Below, piece by piece: positions 11,716 to 25,314 of a DNA stretch of 64,000 nt. Where the stretch lies: NCBI GenBank assembly GCA_030848705.1, contig CM061245.1:60600006-60664005 (forward strand). Direction: 5' to 3'. Source of the DNA: Heracleum sosnowskyi. Taxonomy: Eukaryota > Streptophyta > Magnoliopsida > Apiales > Apiaceae. The notes under the pieces are model-generated. The model was not told the DNA's origin, made no database searches, and saw only the letters and a list, made by a program, of their open reading frames with translations. Within the stretch, counting starts at the first letter, position 1. Each line of letters starts with the position of its first letter. A program made the translations under genes and the position numbers.

Positions 11716-12571
11716 TTCTATAAACCCATAGGGTGAATCTACGAGAAAATATCCACAAAATGGCCCGCTTCAATTTTTCCCTATTTTCCTAGTATAGCTC
11801 CCTTTAGAGGTAAACGTAATCGGGCGTCCCTGGTATCTGCTACGATTCAGGAACGGACAGCCCCAAATGAACTTTTCTGCAATTCTATAAACCCATAGGG
11901 TGAAACTACGAGAAAATATCCACAAAATGGCCCGCTTCGATTTTTCCCCATTTTCCTTGTATAGCTCCCTTTAGAGGTAAACGTAATCGGGCGTCCCCTG
12001 GTATCTGCTACGATTCAGGCACGGACAGTCCCAAATGAACTTTTCTGCAATTCTATAAACCCATAGGGTGAAACTACGAGAAAATATCCACAAAATGGCC
12101 CGCTTCGATTTTTCCCTATTTTCCTTGTATAGCTCCCTTTAGAGGTAAACGTAATCGGGCGTCCCTGGTATCTGCTACGATTCAGGAACGGACAGCCCCC
12201 AATGAACTTTTCTGCAATTCTATAAACCCATAGGGTGAAACTATGAGAAAATATCCACAAAATGGCCCGCTTCGATTTTTCCCCATTTTCCTTGTATAGC
12301 TCCCTTTAGAGGTAAACGTAATCGGGCGTCCCCTGGTATCTGCTACGATTCAGGCACGGACAGCCCCAAATGAACTTTTCTGCAATTCTATAAACCCATA
12401 GGGTGAAACTACGAGAAAATATCCACAAAATGGTCGGCTTCGATTTATCCCCATTTTCCTAGTATAGCTCCCTTTAGAGGTAAACGTAATCGGGCGTCCC
12501 TGGTATCTGCTACGATTCAGGAACGGACAGCCCCAAATGAACTTTTCTGCAATTCTATAAACCCATAGGGT

Positions 12572-13912
12572 GAATCTACGAGAAAATATCCACAAAATGG
12601 CCCGCTTCAATTTTTCCCTATTTTCCTAGTATAGCTCCCTTTAGAGGTAAACGTAATCGGGCGTCCCTGGTATCTGCTACGATTCAGGAACGGACAGCCC
12701 CAAATGAACTTTTCTGCAATTCTATAAACCCATAGGGTGAAACTACGAGAAAATATCCACAAAATGGCCCGCTTCGATTTTTCCCCATTTTCCTTGTATA
12801 GCTCCCTTTAGAGGTAAACGTAATCGGGCGTCCCCTGGTATCTGCTACGATTCAGGCACGGACAGTCCCAAATGAACTTTTCTGCAATTCTATAAACCCA
12901 TAGGGTGAAACTACGAGAAAATATCCACAAAATGGCCCGCTTCGATTTTTCCCTATTTTCCTTGTATAGCTCCCTTTAGAGGTAAACGTAATCGGGCGTC
13001 CCTGGTATCTGCTACGATTCAGGAACGGACAGCCCCAAATGAACTTTTCTGCAATTCTATAAACCCATAGGGTGAAACTACGAGAAAATATCCACAAAAT
13101 GGCCCGCTTCGATTTTTCCCCATTTTCCTTGTATAGCTCCCTTTAGAGGTAAACGTAATCGGGCGTCCCCTGGTATCTGCTACGATTCAGGCACGGACAG
13201 CCCCAAATGAACTTTTCTGCAATTTTATAAAACCATAGGGTGAAACTACGAGAAAATATCCACAGAATGGTCGGCTTCAATTTTTCCCCATTTTCCTAGT
13301 ATAGCTCCCTTTAGAGGTAAACGTAATCGGGTGTCCCCTGGTATCTGCTACGATTCAGGCACGGACAGCCCCAAATGAACTTTTCTGCAATTCTATAAAC
13401 CCATAGGGTCAAACTACGAGAAAATATCCACAAAATGGTCGGCTTCAATTTTTCCCCATTTTCCTAGTATAGCTCCCTTTAGAGGTAAACGTAATCGGGT
13501 GTCCCCTGGTATCTGCTACGATTCAGGCACGAACAGCCCCAAATGAACTTTTCTGCAATTCTATAAACCCATAGGGTGAAACTACGAGAAAATATCCACA
13601 AAATGGTCGGCTTCGATTTTTCCCCATTTTCCTAGTATAGCTCCCTTTAGAGGTAAACGTAATCGGGCATCCCCTGGTATCTGCTACGATTCAGGCACGG
13701 ACAGCCCCAAATAAACTTTTCTGCAGTTCTATAAACCCATAGGGTAAAACTACGAGAAAATATCCACAAAATGGCCCGCTTCAATTTTTCCCCATTTTCC
13801 TTGGATAGCTCCCTTTAGAGGTAAACGTAATCGGGCATCCCTGGTATCTGCTACGATTCAGGCACGGACAGTCCCAAATGAACTTTTCTGCAATTCTATA
13901 AACCCATAGGGT
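12572..13912 (+). repeat. Block C copy 1: 8-mer HOR, 1341 bp
   Basis: Order Z, N, K, Q, U' (CCACAGAATGG), V' (CACGAACAG, GCAATTC), X' (CCCCAAATAAAC, CTGCAGTTC), Y. Three short and five long monomers give 1341 bp. Seven of these eight positions reappear in the same circular order in block I, 34 kb away. Confidence 0.88.
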
Positions 13913-15086
13913 GAATCTACGAGAAAATATCCACAAAATGGCCCGCTTCAATTTTTCCCTATTTTCCTAGTATAGCTCCCTTTAGAGGTAAACGTAATCG
14001 GGCGTCCCTGGTATCTGCTACGATTCAGGAACGGACAGCCCCAAATGAACTTTTCTGCAATTCTATAAACCCATAGGGTGAAACTACGAGAAAATATCCA
14101 CAAAATGGCCCGCTTCGATTTTTCCCCATTTTCCTTGTATAGCTCCCTTTAGAGGTAAACGTAATCGGGCGTCCCCTGGTATCTGCTACGATTCAGGCAC
14201 GGACAGTCCCAAATGAACTTTTCTGCAATTCTATAAACCCATAGGGTGAAACTACGAGAAAATATCCACAAAATGGCCCGCTTCGATTTTTCCCTATTTT
14301 CCTTGTATAGCTCCCTTTAGAGGTAAACGTAATCGGGCGTCCCTGGTATCTGCTACGATTCAGGAACGGACAACCCCAAATGAACTTTTCTGCAATTCTA
14401 TAAACCCATAGGGTGAAACTACGAGAAAATATCCACAAAATGGCCCGCTTCGATTTTTCCCCATTTTCCTTGTATAGCTCCCTTTAGAGGTAAACGTAAT
14501 CGGGCGTCCCCTGGTATCTGCTACGATTCAGGCACGGACAGCCCCAAATGAACTTTTCTGCAATTTTATAAAACCATAGGGTGAAACTACGAGAAAATAT
14601 CCACAGAATGGTCGGCTTCAATTTTTCCCCATTTTCCTAGTATAGCTCCCTTTAGAGGTAAACGTAATCGGGTGTCACCTGGTATCTGCTACGATTCAGG
14701 CACGGACAGCCCCAAATGAACTTTTCTGCAATTCTATAAACCCATAGGGTCAAACTACGAGAAAATATCCACAAAATGGTCGGCTTCAATTTTTCCCCAT
14801 TTTCCTAGTATAGCTCCCTTTAGAGGTAAACGTAATCGGGTGTCCCCTGGTATCTGCTACGATTCAGGCAGGAACAGCCCCAAATGAACTTTTCTGCAAT
14901 TCTATAAACCCATAGGGTGAAACTACGAGAAAATATCCACAAAATGGTCGGCTTCGATTTTTCCCCATTTTCCTAGTATAGCTCCCTTTAGAGGTAAACG
15001 TAATCGGGCATCCCCTGGTATCTGCAACGATTCAGGCACGGACAGCCCCAAATAAACTTTTCTGCAGTTCTATAAACCCATAGGGT
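13913..15086 (+). repeat. Block C copy 2: 7-mer derivative, 1174 bp
   Basis: Same order as copy 1 but without Y: X' runs directly into the GAATCTACG of the next Z at 15087. The 167-bp loss equals one Y monomer (1341 minus 1174). It carries private variants TGTCACCTGG, GGCAGGAACAG, CTGCAACGATTC and GACAACCCC. Confidence 0.88.
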
Positions 15087-16260
15087 GAATCTACGAGAAA
15101 ATATCCACAAAATGGCCCGCTTCAATTTTTCCCTATTTTCCTAGTATAGCTCCCTTTAGAGGTAAACGTAATCGGGCGTCCCTGGTATCTGCTACGATTC
15201 AGGAACGGACAGCCCCAAATGAACTTTTCTGCAATTCTATAAACCCATAGGGTGAAACTACGAGAAAATATCCACAAAATGGCCCGCTTCGATTTTTCCC
15301 CATTTTCCTTGTATAGCTCCCTTTAGAGGTAAACGTAATCGGGCGTCCCCTGGTATCTGCTACGATTCAGGCACGGACAGTCCCAAATGAACTTTTCTGC
15401 AATTCTATAAACCCATAGGGTGAAACTACGAGAAAATATCCACAAAATGGCCCGCTTCGATTTTTCCCTATTTTCCTTGTATAGCTCCCTTTAGAGGTAA
15501 ACGTAATCGGGCGTCCCTGGTATCTGCTACGATTCAGGAACGGACAACCCCAAATGAACTTTTCTGCAATTCTATAAACCCATAGGGTGAAACTACGAGA
15601 AAATATCCACAAAATGGCCCGCTTCGATTTTTCCCCATTTTCCTTGTATAGCTCCCTTTAGAGGTAAACGTAATCGGGCGTCCCCTGGTATCTGCTACGA
15701 TTCAGGCACGGACAGCCCCAAATGAACTTTTCTGCAATTTTATAAAACCATAGGGTGAAACTACGAGAAAATATCCACAGAATGGTCGGCTTCAATTTTT
15801 CCCCATTTTCCTAGTATAGCTCCCTTTAGAGGTAAACGTAATCGGGTGTCACCTGGTATCTGCTACGATTCAGGCACGGACAGCCCCAAATGAACTTTTC
15901 TGCAATTCTATAAACCCATAGGGTCAAACTACGAGAAAATATCCACAAAATGGTCGGCTTCAATTTTTCCCCATTTTCCTAGTATAGCTCCCTTTAGAGG
16001 TAAACGTAATCGGGTGTCCCCTGGTATCTGCTACGATTCAGGCAGGAACAGCCCCAAATGAACTTTTCTGCAATTCTATAAACCCATAGGGTGAAACTAC
16101 GAGAAAATATCCACAAAATGGTCGGCTTCGATTTTTCCCCATTTTCCTAGTATAGCTCCCTTTAGAGGTAAACGTAATCGGGCATCCCCTGGTATCTGCA
16201 ACGATTCAGGCACGGACAGCCCCAAATAAACTTTTCTGCAGTTCTATAAACCCATAGGGT
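15087..16260 (+). repeat. Block C copy 3: 7-mer, 1174 bp, followed by a Y-type monomer
   Basis: Repeats copy 2 with all four of its private variants exactly 1174 bp later (for example TGTCACC near 14674 and 15848, CTGCAACGATTC near 15023 and 16197). Unlike copy 2, it runs into a Y-like monomer at 16261. Confidence 0.88.
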
Positions 16261-16929
16261 AAAACTACGAGAAAATATCCACAAAATGGCCCGCTTCAAT
16301 TTTTCCCCATTTTCCTTGGATAGCTCCCTTTAGAGGTAAACGTAATCGGGCATCCCTGGTATCTGCTACGATTCAGGCACGGACAGCCCCAAATGAACTT
16401 TTCTGTAATTCTATAAATCCATAGGGTGAAACTACGAGAAAATATCCACAAAATGGCCCGCTTCAATTTTTCCCCATTTTCCTAGTATAGCTCCCTTTAG
16501 AGGTAAAGGTAATCGGGCGTCCCTGGTATCTGCTACGATTCAGGAACGGACAGCCCCAAATGAACTTTTCTGCAATTCTATGAACCCATAGGGTGAAACT
16601 ACTAGAAAATATCCACAAAATGGCCCGCTTCGATTTTTCCCCGTTTTCCTTGTATAGCTCCCTTTAGAGGTAAACGTAATCGGGCGTCCCCTGGTATCTG
16701 CTACGATTCAGGCACGGACAGCCCCAAATGAACTTTTCTGCAATTCTATAAACCCATAGGGTAAAACTACGAGAAAATATCCACAAAATGGCCCGCTTCA
16801 ATTTTTCTCCATTTTCCTTGGATAGCTCCCTTTAGAGGTAAACCTAATCGGGCGTCCCTGGTATCTGCTACGATTCAGGCACGGACAGTCCCAAATGAAC
16901 TTTTCTGCAATTCTATAAACCCATAGGGT
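16093..16929 (+). repeat. Five-monomer segment also present near 58.3 and 60.8 kb
   Basis: The run X', Y'' (CTATAAATCC), a GTAAAGGTAAT monomer ending CTATGAACCC, an ACTACTAG monomer and a TTTTTCTCC/AAACCTAAT monomer lines up with 58328-59164 at a constant offset of 42235 bp through six rare variants. A few substitutions separate them (CCCCGTTTT here versus CCCCATTTT there; CTGTAATTC here). Confidence 0.88.
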
Positions 16930-18605
16930 GAATCTACGAGAAAATATCCACAAAATGGTCCGCTTCAATTTTTCCCTATTTTCCTAGTATAGCTCCCTTT
17001 AGAGGTAAACGTAATCGGGCGTCCCTGGTATCTGCTACGATTCAGGAACGGACAGCCCCAAATAAACTTTTCTGCAATTCTATAAACCCATAGGGTAAAA
17101 CTACCAGAAAATATCCACAAAATGGCCCGCTTCGATTTTTCCCCATTTTCCTTGTATAGCTCCCTTTAGAGGTAAACGTAATCGGGAGTCCCCTGGTATC
17201 TGCTACGATTCAGGCACGGACAACCCCAAATGAACTTTTCTGCAATTCTATAAACCCATAGGGTGAAACTACGAGAAAATATCCATAAAATGGCCCGCTT
17301 CGATTTTTCCCCGTTTTCCTTGTATAGCTCCCTTTAGAGGTAAACGTAATCGGGCATCCCCTGGTATCTGCTACGATTCAGGCACGGACAGCCCCAAATG
17401 AACTTTTCTGCAATTCTATAAACCCATAGGGTGAAACTACGAGAAAATATCCACAAAATGGTCGGCTTCGATTTTTCCCCATTTTCCTAGTATAGCTCCC
17501 TTTAGAGGTAAACGTAATCGGACGTCCCCTGGTATCTGCTACGATTCAGGCACGGACAGCCCCAAATGAACTTTTCTGCAGTTCTATAAACCCATAGGGT
17601 AAAACTACGAGAAAATATCCACAAAATGGCCCGCTTCAATTTTTCCCCATTTTCCTTGGATAGCTCCCTTTAGAGGTAAACCTAATCGGGCGTCCCTAGT
17701 ATCTGCTACGATTCAGGCACGGACAGCCCCAAATGAACTTTTCTGCAATTCTATGAACCCATAGGGTGAAACTACGAGAAAATATCCACAAAATGGCCCG
17801 CTTCGATTTTTCCCCGTTTTCCTTGTATAGCTCCCTTTAGAGGTAAACGTAATCGGGCATCCCCTGGTATCTGCTACCATTCAGGCACGGACAGCCCCAA
17901 ATGAACTTTTCTGCAATTCTATAAACCCATAGGGTGAAACTACGAGAAAATATCCACAAAATGGTCGGCTTCGATTTTTCCCCATTTTCCTAGTATAGCT
18001 CCCTTTAGAGGTAAACGTAATCGGGCGTCCCCTGGTATCTGCTACGATTCAGGCACGGACAGCCCCAAATGAACTTTTCTGCAGTTCTATAAACCCATAG
18101 GGTAAAACTACGAGAAAATATCCACAAAATGGCCCGCTTCAATTTTTCCCCATTTTCCTTGGATAGCTCCCTTTAGAGGTAAACGTAATCGGGCATCCCT
18201 GGTATCTGCTACGATTCAGGCACGGACAGTCCCAAATGAACTTTTCTGCAATTCTATAAACCCATAGGGTGAATCTACGAGAAAATATCCACAAAATGGC
18301 CCGCTTTAATTTTTCCCTATTTTCCTAGTATAGCTCCCTTTAGAGGTAAACGTAATCGGGCGTCCCTGGTATCTGCTACGATTCAGGAACGGACAGCCCC
18401 AAATGAACTTTTCTGCAATTCTATAAACCCATAGGGTGAAACTACGAGAAAATATCCACAAAATGGCCCGCTTCGATTTTTCCCCATTTTCCTTGTATAG
18501 CTCCCTTTAGAGGTAAACGTAATCGGGCGTCCCCTGGTATCTGCTACGATTCAGGCACGGACAGCCCCAAATGAACTTTTCTGCAATTTTATAAAACCAT
18601 AGGGT
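16261..18605 (+). repeat. Block D: 14-monomer mosaic
   Basis: Order Y'', AAAGGTAAT monomer, ACTACTAG monomer, AAACCTAAT monomer, Z', a9, a10, a11, a second AAACCTAAT monomer ending CTATGAACCC, a10-like, a11-like, Y, Z, Q. Seven short and seven long monomers give its 2345 bp exactly. Private variants include ATCCATAAAATGG near 17283, CGGACGTCCCC near 17520, CTACCATTC near 17875 and GCTTTAATTT near 18304. It joins block C elements to the trimer otherwise typical of block A. Confidence 0.8.
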
Positions 18606-21600
18606 GAAACTACGAGAAAATATCCACAAAATGGTCGGCTTCAATTTTTCCCCATTTTCGTAGTATAGCTCCCTTTAGAGGTAAACGTAATCGGGTGTCC
18701 CCTGGTATCTGCTACGATTCAAGCACGGACAGCCCCAAATGAACTTTTCTGCAATTCTATAAACCCATAGGGTCAAACTACGAGAAAATATCCACAGAAT
18801 GGTCGGCTTCAATTTTTCCCCATTTTCCTAGTATAGCTCCCTTTAGAGGTAAACGTAATCGGGTGTCCCCTGGTATCTGCTACGATTCAGGCACGAACAG
18901 CCCCAAATGAACTTTTCTGCAATTCTATAAACCCATAGGGTGAAGCTACGAGAAAATATCCACAAAATGGTCGGCTTCGATTTTTCCCCATTTTCCTAGT
19001 ATAGCTCCCTTTAGAGGTAAACGTAATCGGGCGTCCCTGGTATCTGCTACGATTCAGGAACGGACAGCCCCAAATGAACTTTTCTGCAATTCTATAAACC
19101 CATAGGGTGAAACTACGAGAAAATATCCACAAAATGGCCCGCTTCGATTTTTCCCCATTTTCCTTGTATAGCTCCCTTTAGAGGTAAACGTAATCGGGCG
19201 TCCCCTGGTATCTGCTACGATTCAGGCACGGACAGCCCCAAATGAACTTTTCTGCAATTTTATAAAACCATAGGGTGAAACTACGAGAAAATATCCACAA
19301 AATGGTCGGCTTCAATTTTTCCCCATTTTCCTAGTATAGCTCCCTTTAGAGGTAAACGTAATCGGGTGTCCCCTGGTATCTGCTACGATTCAGGCACGGA
19401 CAGCCCCAAATGAACTTTTCTGCAATTCTATAAACCCATAGGGTCAAACTACGAGAAAATATCCACAAAATGGTCGGCTTCAATTTTTCCCCATTTTCCT
19501 AGTATAGCTCCCTTTAGAGGTAAACGTAATCGGGTGTCCCCTGGTATCTGCTACGATTCTGGCACGAACAGCCCCAAATGAACTTTTCTCCAATTCTATA
19601 AACCCATAGGGTGAAACTACGAGAAAATATCCACAAAATGGTCGGCTTCAATTTTTCCCCATTTTCCTAGTATAGCTCCCTTTAGAGGTAAACGTAATCG
19701 GGTGTCCCCTGGTATCTGCTACGATTCAGGCACGGACATCCCCAAATGAACTTTTCTGCAATTCTATAAACCCATAGGGTCAAACTACGAGAAAATATCC
19801 ACAAAATGGTCGGCTTCAATTTTTCCCCATTTTCCTAGTATAGCTCCCTTTAGAGGTAAACGTAATCGGGCATCCCCTGGTATCTGCTACGATTCAGGCA
19901 CGGACAGCCCCAAATGAACTTTTCTGCAGTTCTATAAACCCATAGGGTAAAACTACGAGAAAATATCCACAAAATGGCCCGCTTCAATTTTTCCCCATTT
20001 TCCTTGGATAGCTCCCTTTAGAGGTAAACGTAATCGGGCATCCCTGGTATCTGCTACGATTCAGGCACGGACAGTCCCAAATGAACTTTTCTGCAATTCT
20101 ATAAACCCATAGGGTGAATCTACGAGAAAATATCCACAAAATGGCCCGCTTCAATTTTTCCCTATTTTCCTAGTATAGCTCCCTTTAGAGGTAAACGTAA
20201 TCGGGCGTCCCTGGTATCTGCTACGATTCAGGAACGGACAGCCCCAAATGAACTTTTCTGCAATTCTATAAACCCATAGGGTGAAACTACGAGAAAATAT
20301 CCACAAAATGGCCCGCTTCGATTTTTCCCCATTTTCCTTGTATAGCTCCCTTTAGAGGTAAACGTAATCGGGCGTCCCCTGGTATCTGCTACGATTCAGG
20401 CACGGACAGTCCCAAATGAACTTTTCTGTAATTCTATAAACCCATAGGGTGAATCTACGAGAAAATATCCACAAAATGGTCCGCTTCAATTTTTCCCTAT
20501 TTTCCTAGTATAGCTCCCTTTAGAGGTAAACGTAATCGGGCGTCCCTGGTATCTGCTACGATTCAGGAACGGACAGCCCCAAATGAACTTTTCTGCAATT
20601 CTATAAACCCATAGGGTAAAACTACCAGAAAATATCCACAAAATGGCCTGCTTCGATTTTTCCCCATTTTCCTTGTATAGCTCCCTTTAGAGGTAAACGT
20701 AATCGGGAGTCCCCTGGTATCTGCTACGATTCAGGCACGGACAACCCCAAATGAACTTTTCTGCAATTCTATAAACCCATAGGGTGAAACTACGAGAAAA
20801 TATCCACAAAATGGCCCGCTTCGATTTTTCCCCGTTTTCCTTGTATAGCTCCCTTTAGAGGTAAACGTAATCGGGCATCCCCTGGTATCTCCTACGATTC
20901 AGGCACGGACAGCCCCAAATGAACTTTTCTGCAATTCTATAAACCCATAGGGTGAAACTACGAGAAAATATCCACAAAATGGTCGGCTTCGATTTTTCCC
21001 CATTTTCCTAGTATAGCTCCCTTTAGAGGTAAACGTAATCGGGCGTCCCCTGGTATCTGCTACGATTCAGGCACAGACAGCCCCAAATGAACTTTTCTGC
21101 AGTTCTATAAACCCATAGGGTAAAACTACGAGAAAATATCCACCAAATGGCCCGCTTCAATTTTTCCCCATTTTCCTTGGATAGCTCCCTTTAGAGGTAA
21201 ACGTAATCGGGCATCCCTGGTATCTGCTACGATTCAGGCACGGACAGTCCCAAATGAACTTTTCTGCAATTCTATAAACCCATAGGGTGAATCTACGAGA
21301 AAATATCCACAAAATGGCCCGCTTCAATTTTTCCCTATTTTCCTAGTATAGCTCCCTTTAGAGGTAAACGTAATCGGGCGTCCCTGGTATCTGCTACGAT
21401 TCAGGAACGGACAGCCCCAAATGAACTTTTCTGCAATTCTATAAACCCATAGGGTGAAACTACGAGAAAATATCCACAAAATGGCCCGCTTCGATTTTTC
21501 CCCATTTTCCTTGTATAGCTCCCTTTAGAGGTAAACGTAATCGGGCGTCCCCTGGTATCTGCTACGATTCAGGCACGGACAGCCCCAAATGAACTTTTCT

Positions 21601-21959
21601 GCAATTTTATAAAACCATAGGGTGAAACTACGAGAAAATATCCACAAAATGGTCGGCTTCAATTTTTCCCCATTTTCGTAGTATAGCTCCCTTTAGAGGT
21701 AAACGTAATCGGGCGTCCCCTGGTATCTGCTACGATTCAGGCACGGACAGCCCCAAATGAACTTTTATGCAATTCTATAAACCCATAGGGTAAAACTACG
21801 AGCAAATATCCACAAAATGGCCCGCTTCGATTTTTCCCCATTTTCCTTGTATAGCTCCCTTTAGAGGTAAACGTAATCGGGCGTCCCCTGGTATCTGCTA
21901 CGATTCAGGCACGGACAGCCCCAAATGAACTTTTCTGCAATTTTATAAAACCATAGGGT
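18606..21959 (+). repeat. Block E0 unit 1: 20-mer, 3354 bp
   Basis: Order R, S, T, Q, U, V, W, X, Y, Z, N, Z', a9, a10, a11, Y, Z, Q, R', Q''. Six short and fourteen long monomers predict exactly 3354 bp. It contains nearly all major subtypes, and shorter neighbouring units can be derived from it by internal loss. Private variants: GATTCTGGCACG near 19556, GACATCCCC near 19736, GGCCTGCTTC near 20647. Confidence 0.85.
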
Positions 21960-23134
21960 GAAACTACGAGAAAATATCCACAAAATGGTCGGCTTCAATT
22001 TTTCCCCATTTTCGTAGTATAGCTCCCTTTAGAGGTAAACGTAATCGGGTGTCCCCTGGTATCTGCTACGATTCAAGCACGGACAGCCCCAAATGAACTT
22101 TTCTGCAATTCTATAAACCCATAGGGTCAAACTACGAGAAAATATCCACAGAATGGTCGGCTTCAATTTTTCCCCATTTTCCTAGTATAGCTCCCTTTAG
22201 AGGTAAACGTAATCGGGTGTCCCCTGGTATCTGCTACGATTCAGGCACGAACAGCCCCAAATGAACTTTTCTGCAATTCTATAAACCCATAGGGTGAAAC
22301 TACGAGAAAATATCCACAAAATGGTCGGCTTCGATTTTTCCCCATTTTCCTAGTATAGCTCCCTTTAGAGGTAAACGTAATCGGGCGTCCCTGGTATCTG
22401 CTACGATTCAGGAACGGACAGCCCCAAATGAACTTTTCTGCAATTCTATAAACCCATAGGGTGAAACTACGAGAAAATATCCACAAAATGGCCCGCTTCG
22501 ATTTTTCCCCATTTTCCTTGTATAGCTCCCTTTAGAGGTAAACGTAATCGGGCGTCCCCTGGTATCTGCTACGATTCAGGCACGGACAGCCCCAAATGAA
22601 CTTTTCTGCAATTTTATAAAACCATAGGGTGAAACTACGAGAAAATATCCACAAAATGGTCGGCTTCAATTTTTCCCCATTTTCCTAGTATAGCTCCCTT
22701 TAGAGGTAAACGTAATCGGGTGTCCCCTGGTATCTGCTACGATTCAGGCACGGACAGCCCCAAATGAACTTTTCTGCAATTCTATAAACCCATAGGGTCA
22801 AACTACGAGAAAATATCCACAAAATGGTCGGCTTCAATTTTTCCCCATTTTCCTAGTATAGCTCCCTTTAGAGGTAAACGTAATCGGGTGTCCCCTGGTA
22901 TCTGCTACGATTCAGGCACGAACAGCCCCAAATGAACTTTTCTCCAATTCTATAAACCCATAGGGTGAAACTACGAGAAAATATCCACAAAATGGTCGGC
23001 TTCAATTTTTCCCCATTTTCCTAGTATAACTCCCTTTAGAGGTAAACGTAATCGGGTGTCCCCTGGTATCTGCTACGATTCAGGCACGGACAGCCCCAAA
23101 TGAACTTTTCTGCAATTCTATAAACCCATAGGGT
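21960..23134 (+). repeat. Block E0 unit 2: 7-mer, 1175 bp
   Basis: R, S, T, Q, U, V, W only, after which R starts again. Its W has GTATAACTCCC near 23028, also found in the next unit near 24202, so the two units share a recent ancestor. Confidence 0.85.
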
Positions 23135-25314
23135 CAAACTACGAGAAAATATCCACAAAATGGTCGGCTTCAATTTTTCCCCATTTTCGTAGTATAGCTC
23201 CCTTTAGAGGTAAACGTAATCGGGTGTCCCCTGGTATCTGCTACGATTCAAGCACGGACAGCCCCAAATGAACTTTTCTGCAATTCTATAAACCCATAGG
23301 GTCAAACTACGAGAAAATATCCACAGAATGGTCGGCTTCAATTTTTCCCCATTTTCCTAGTATAGCTCCCTTTAGAGGTAAACGTAATCGGGTGTCCCCT
23401 GGTATCTGCTACGATTCAGGCACGAACAGCCCCAAATGAACTTTTCTGCAATTCTATAAACCCATAGGGTGAAACTACGAGAAAATATCCACAAAATGGT
23501 CGGCTTCGATTTTTCCCCATTTTCCTAGTATAGCTCCCTTTAGAGGTAAACGTAATCGGGCGTCCCTGGTATCTGCTACGATTCAGGAACGGACAGCCCC
23601 AAATGAACTTTTCTGCAATTCTATAAACCCATAGGGTGGAACTACGAGAAAATATCCACAAAATGGCCCGCTTCGATTTTTCCCCATTTTCCTTGTATAG
23701 CTCCCTTTAGAGGTAAACGTAATCGGGCGTCCCCTGGTATCTGCTACGATTCAGGCACGGACAGCCCCAAATGAACTTTTCTGCAATTTTATAAAACCAT
23801 AGGGTGAAACTACGAGAAAATATCCACAAAATGGTCGGCTTCAATTTTTCCCCATTTTCCTAGTATAGCTCCCTTTAGAGGTAAACGTAATCGGGTGTCC
23901 CCTGGTATCTGCTACGATTCAGGCACGGACAGCCCCAAATGAACTTTTCTGCAATTCTATAAACCCATAGGGTCAAACTACGAGAAAATATCCACAAAAT
24001 GGTCGGCTTCAATTTTTCCCCATTTTCCTAGTATAGCTCCCTTTAGAGGTAAACGTAATCGGGTGTTCCCTGGTATCTGCTACGATTCAGGCACGAACAG
24101 CCCCAAATGAACTTTTCTCCAATTCTATAAACCCATAGGGTGAAACTACGAGAAAATATCCACAAAATGGTCGGCTTCAATTTTTCCCCATTTTCCTAGT
24201 ATAACTCCCTTTAGAGGTAAACGTAATCGGGTGTCCCCTGGTATCTGCTACGATTCAGGCACGGACAGCCCCAAATGAACTTTTCTGCAATTCTATAAAC
24301 CCATAGGGTCAAACTACGAGAAAATATCCACAAAATGGTCGGCTTCAATTTTTCCCCATTTTCCTAGTATAGCTCCCTTTAGAGGTAAACGTAATCGGGC
24401 ATCCCCTGGTATCTGCTACGATTCAGGCACGGACAGCCCCAAATGAACTTTTCTGCAGTTCTATAAACCCATAGGGTAAAACTACGAGAAAATATCCACA
24501 AAATGGCCCGCTTCAATTTTTCCCCATTTTCCTTGGATAGCTCCCTTTAGAGGTAAACGTAATCGGGCATCCCTGGTATCTGCTACGATTCAGGCACGGA
24601 CAGTCCCAAATGAACTTTTCTGCAATTCTATAAACCCATAGGGTGAATCTACGAGAAAATATCCACAAAATGGCCCGCTTCAATTTTTCCCTATTTTCCT
24701 AGTATAGCTCCCTTTAGAGGTAAACGTAATCGGGCGTCCCTGGTATCTGCTACGATTCAGGAACGGACAGCCCCAAATGAACTTTTCTGCAATTCTATAA
24801 ACCCATAGGGTGAAACTACGAGAAAATATCCACAAAATGGCCCGCTTCGATTTTTCCCCATTTTCCTTGTATAGCTCCCTTTAGAGGTAAACGTAATCGG
24901 GCGTCCCCTGGTATCTGCTACGATTCAGGCACGGACAGTCCCAAATGAACTTTTCTGCAATTCTATAAACTCATAGGGTGAATCTACGAGAAAATATCCA
25001 CAAAATGGTCCGCTTCAATTTTTCCCTATTTTCCTAGTATAGCTCCCTTTAGAGGTAAACGTAATCGGGCGTCCCTGGTATCTGCTACGATTCAGGAACG
25101 GACAGCCCCAAATGAACTTTTCTGCAATTCTATAAACCCATAGGGTGAAACTACGAGAAAATATCCACAAAATGGCCCGCTTCGATTTTTCCCCATTTTC
25201 CTTGTATAGCTCCCTTTAGAGGTAAACGTAATCGGGCGTCCCCTGGTATCTGCTACGATTCAGGCACGGACAGCCCCAAATGAACTTTTCTGCAATTTTA
25301 TAAAACCATAGGGT
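23135..25314 (+). repeat. Block E0 unit 3: 15-mer, first 13 monomers
   Basis: R, S, T, Q, U, V, W, X, Y, Z, N, Z', Q; the R' and Q'' that complete the 15-mer (2516 bp, to 25650) are counted in the next block because they also open its 8-mer register. Relative to the 20-mer it lacks a9, a10, a11, Y and Z: 838 bp, exactly the length difference. Private variants: GGGTGGAACTAC near 23637, TGTTCCCTGG near 24064, AACTCATAGGG near 24969. Confidence 0.85.

Larger units (their letters stand above)
6708..12571 (+). repeat. Block B: 35 monomers in irregular order
   Basis: Starts T, Q, U, V, W, X and then alternates Y, Z, X, U, V, W and hybrids without a short fixed period. Sixteen 167-bp and nineteen 168-bp monomers account exactly for its 5864 bp. 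Private variants include TTTGGAGG near 7280, CATGGGGTC borders near 7540, 9218 and 9719, GTATAGGTCCC near 9293 and 9786, and ATATTCAC near 9239. The lack of a clean period suggests an older or more scrambled part of the array. Confidence 0.8.
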
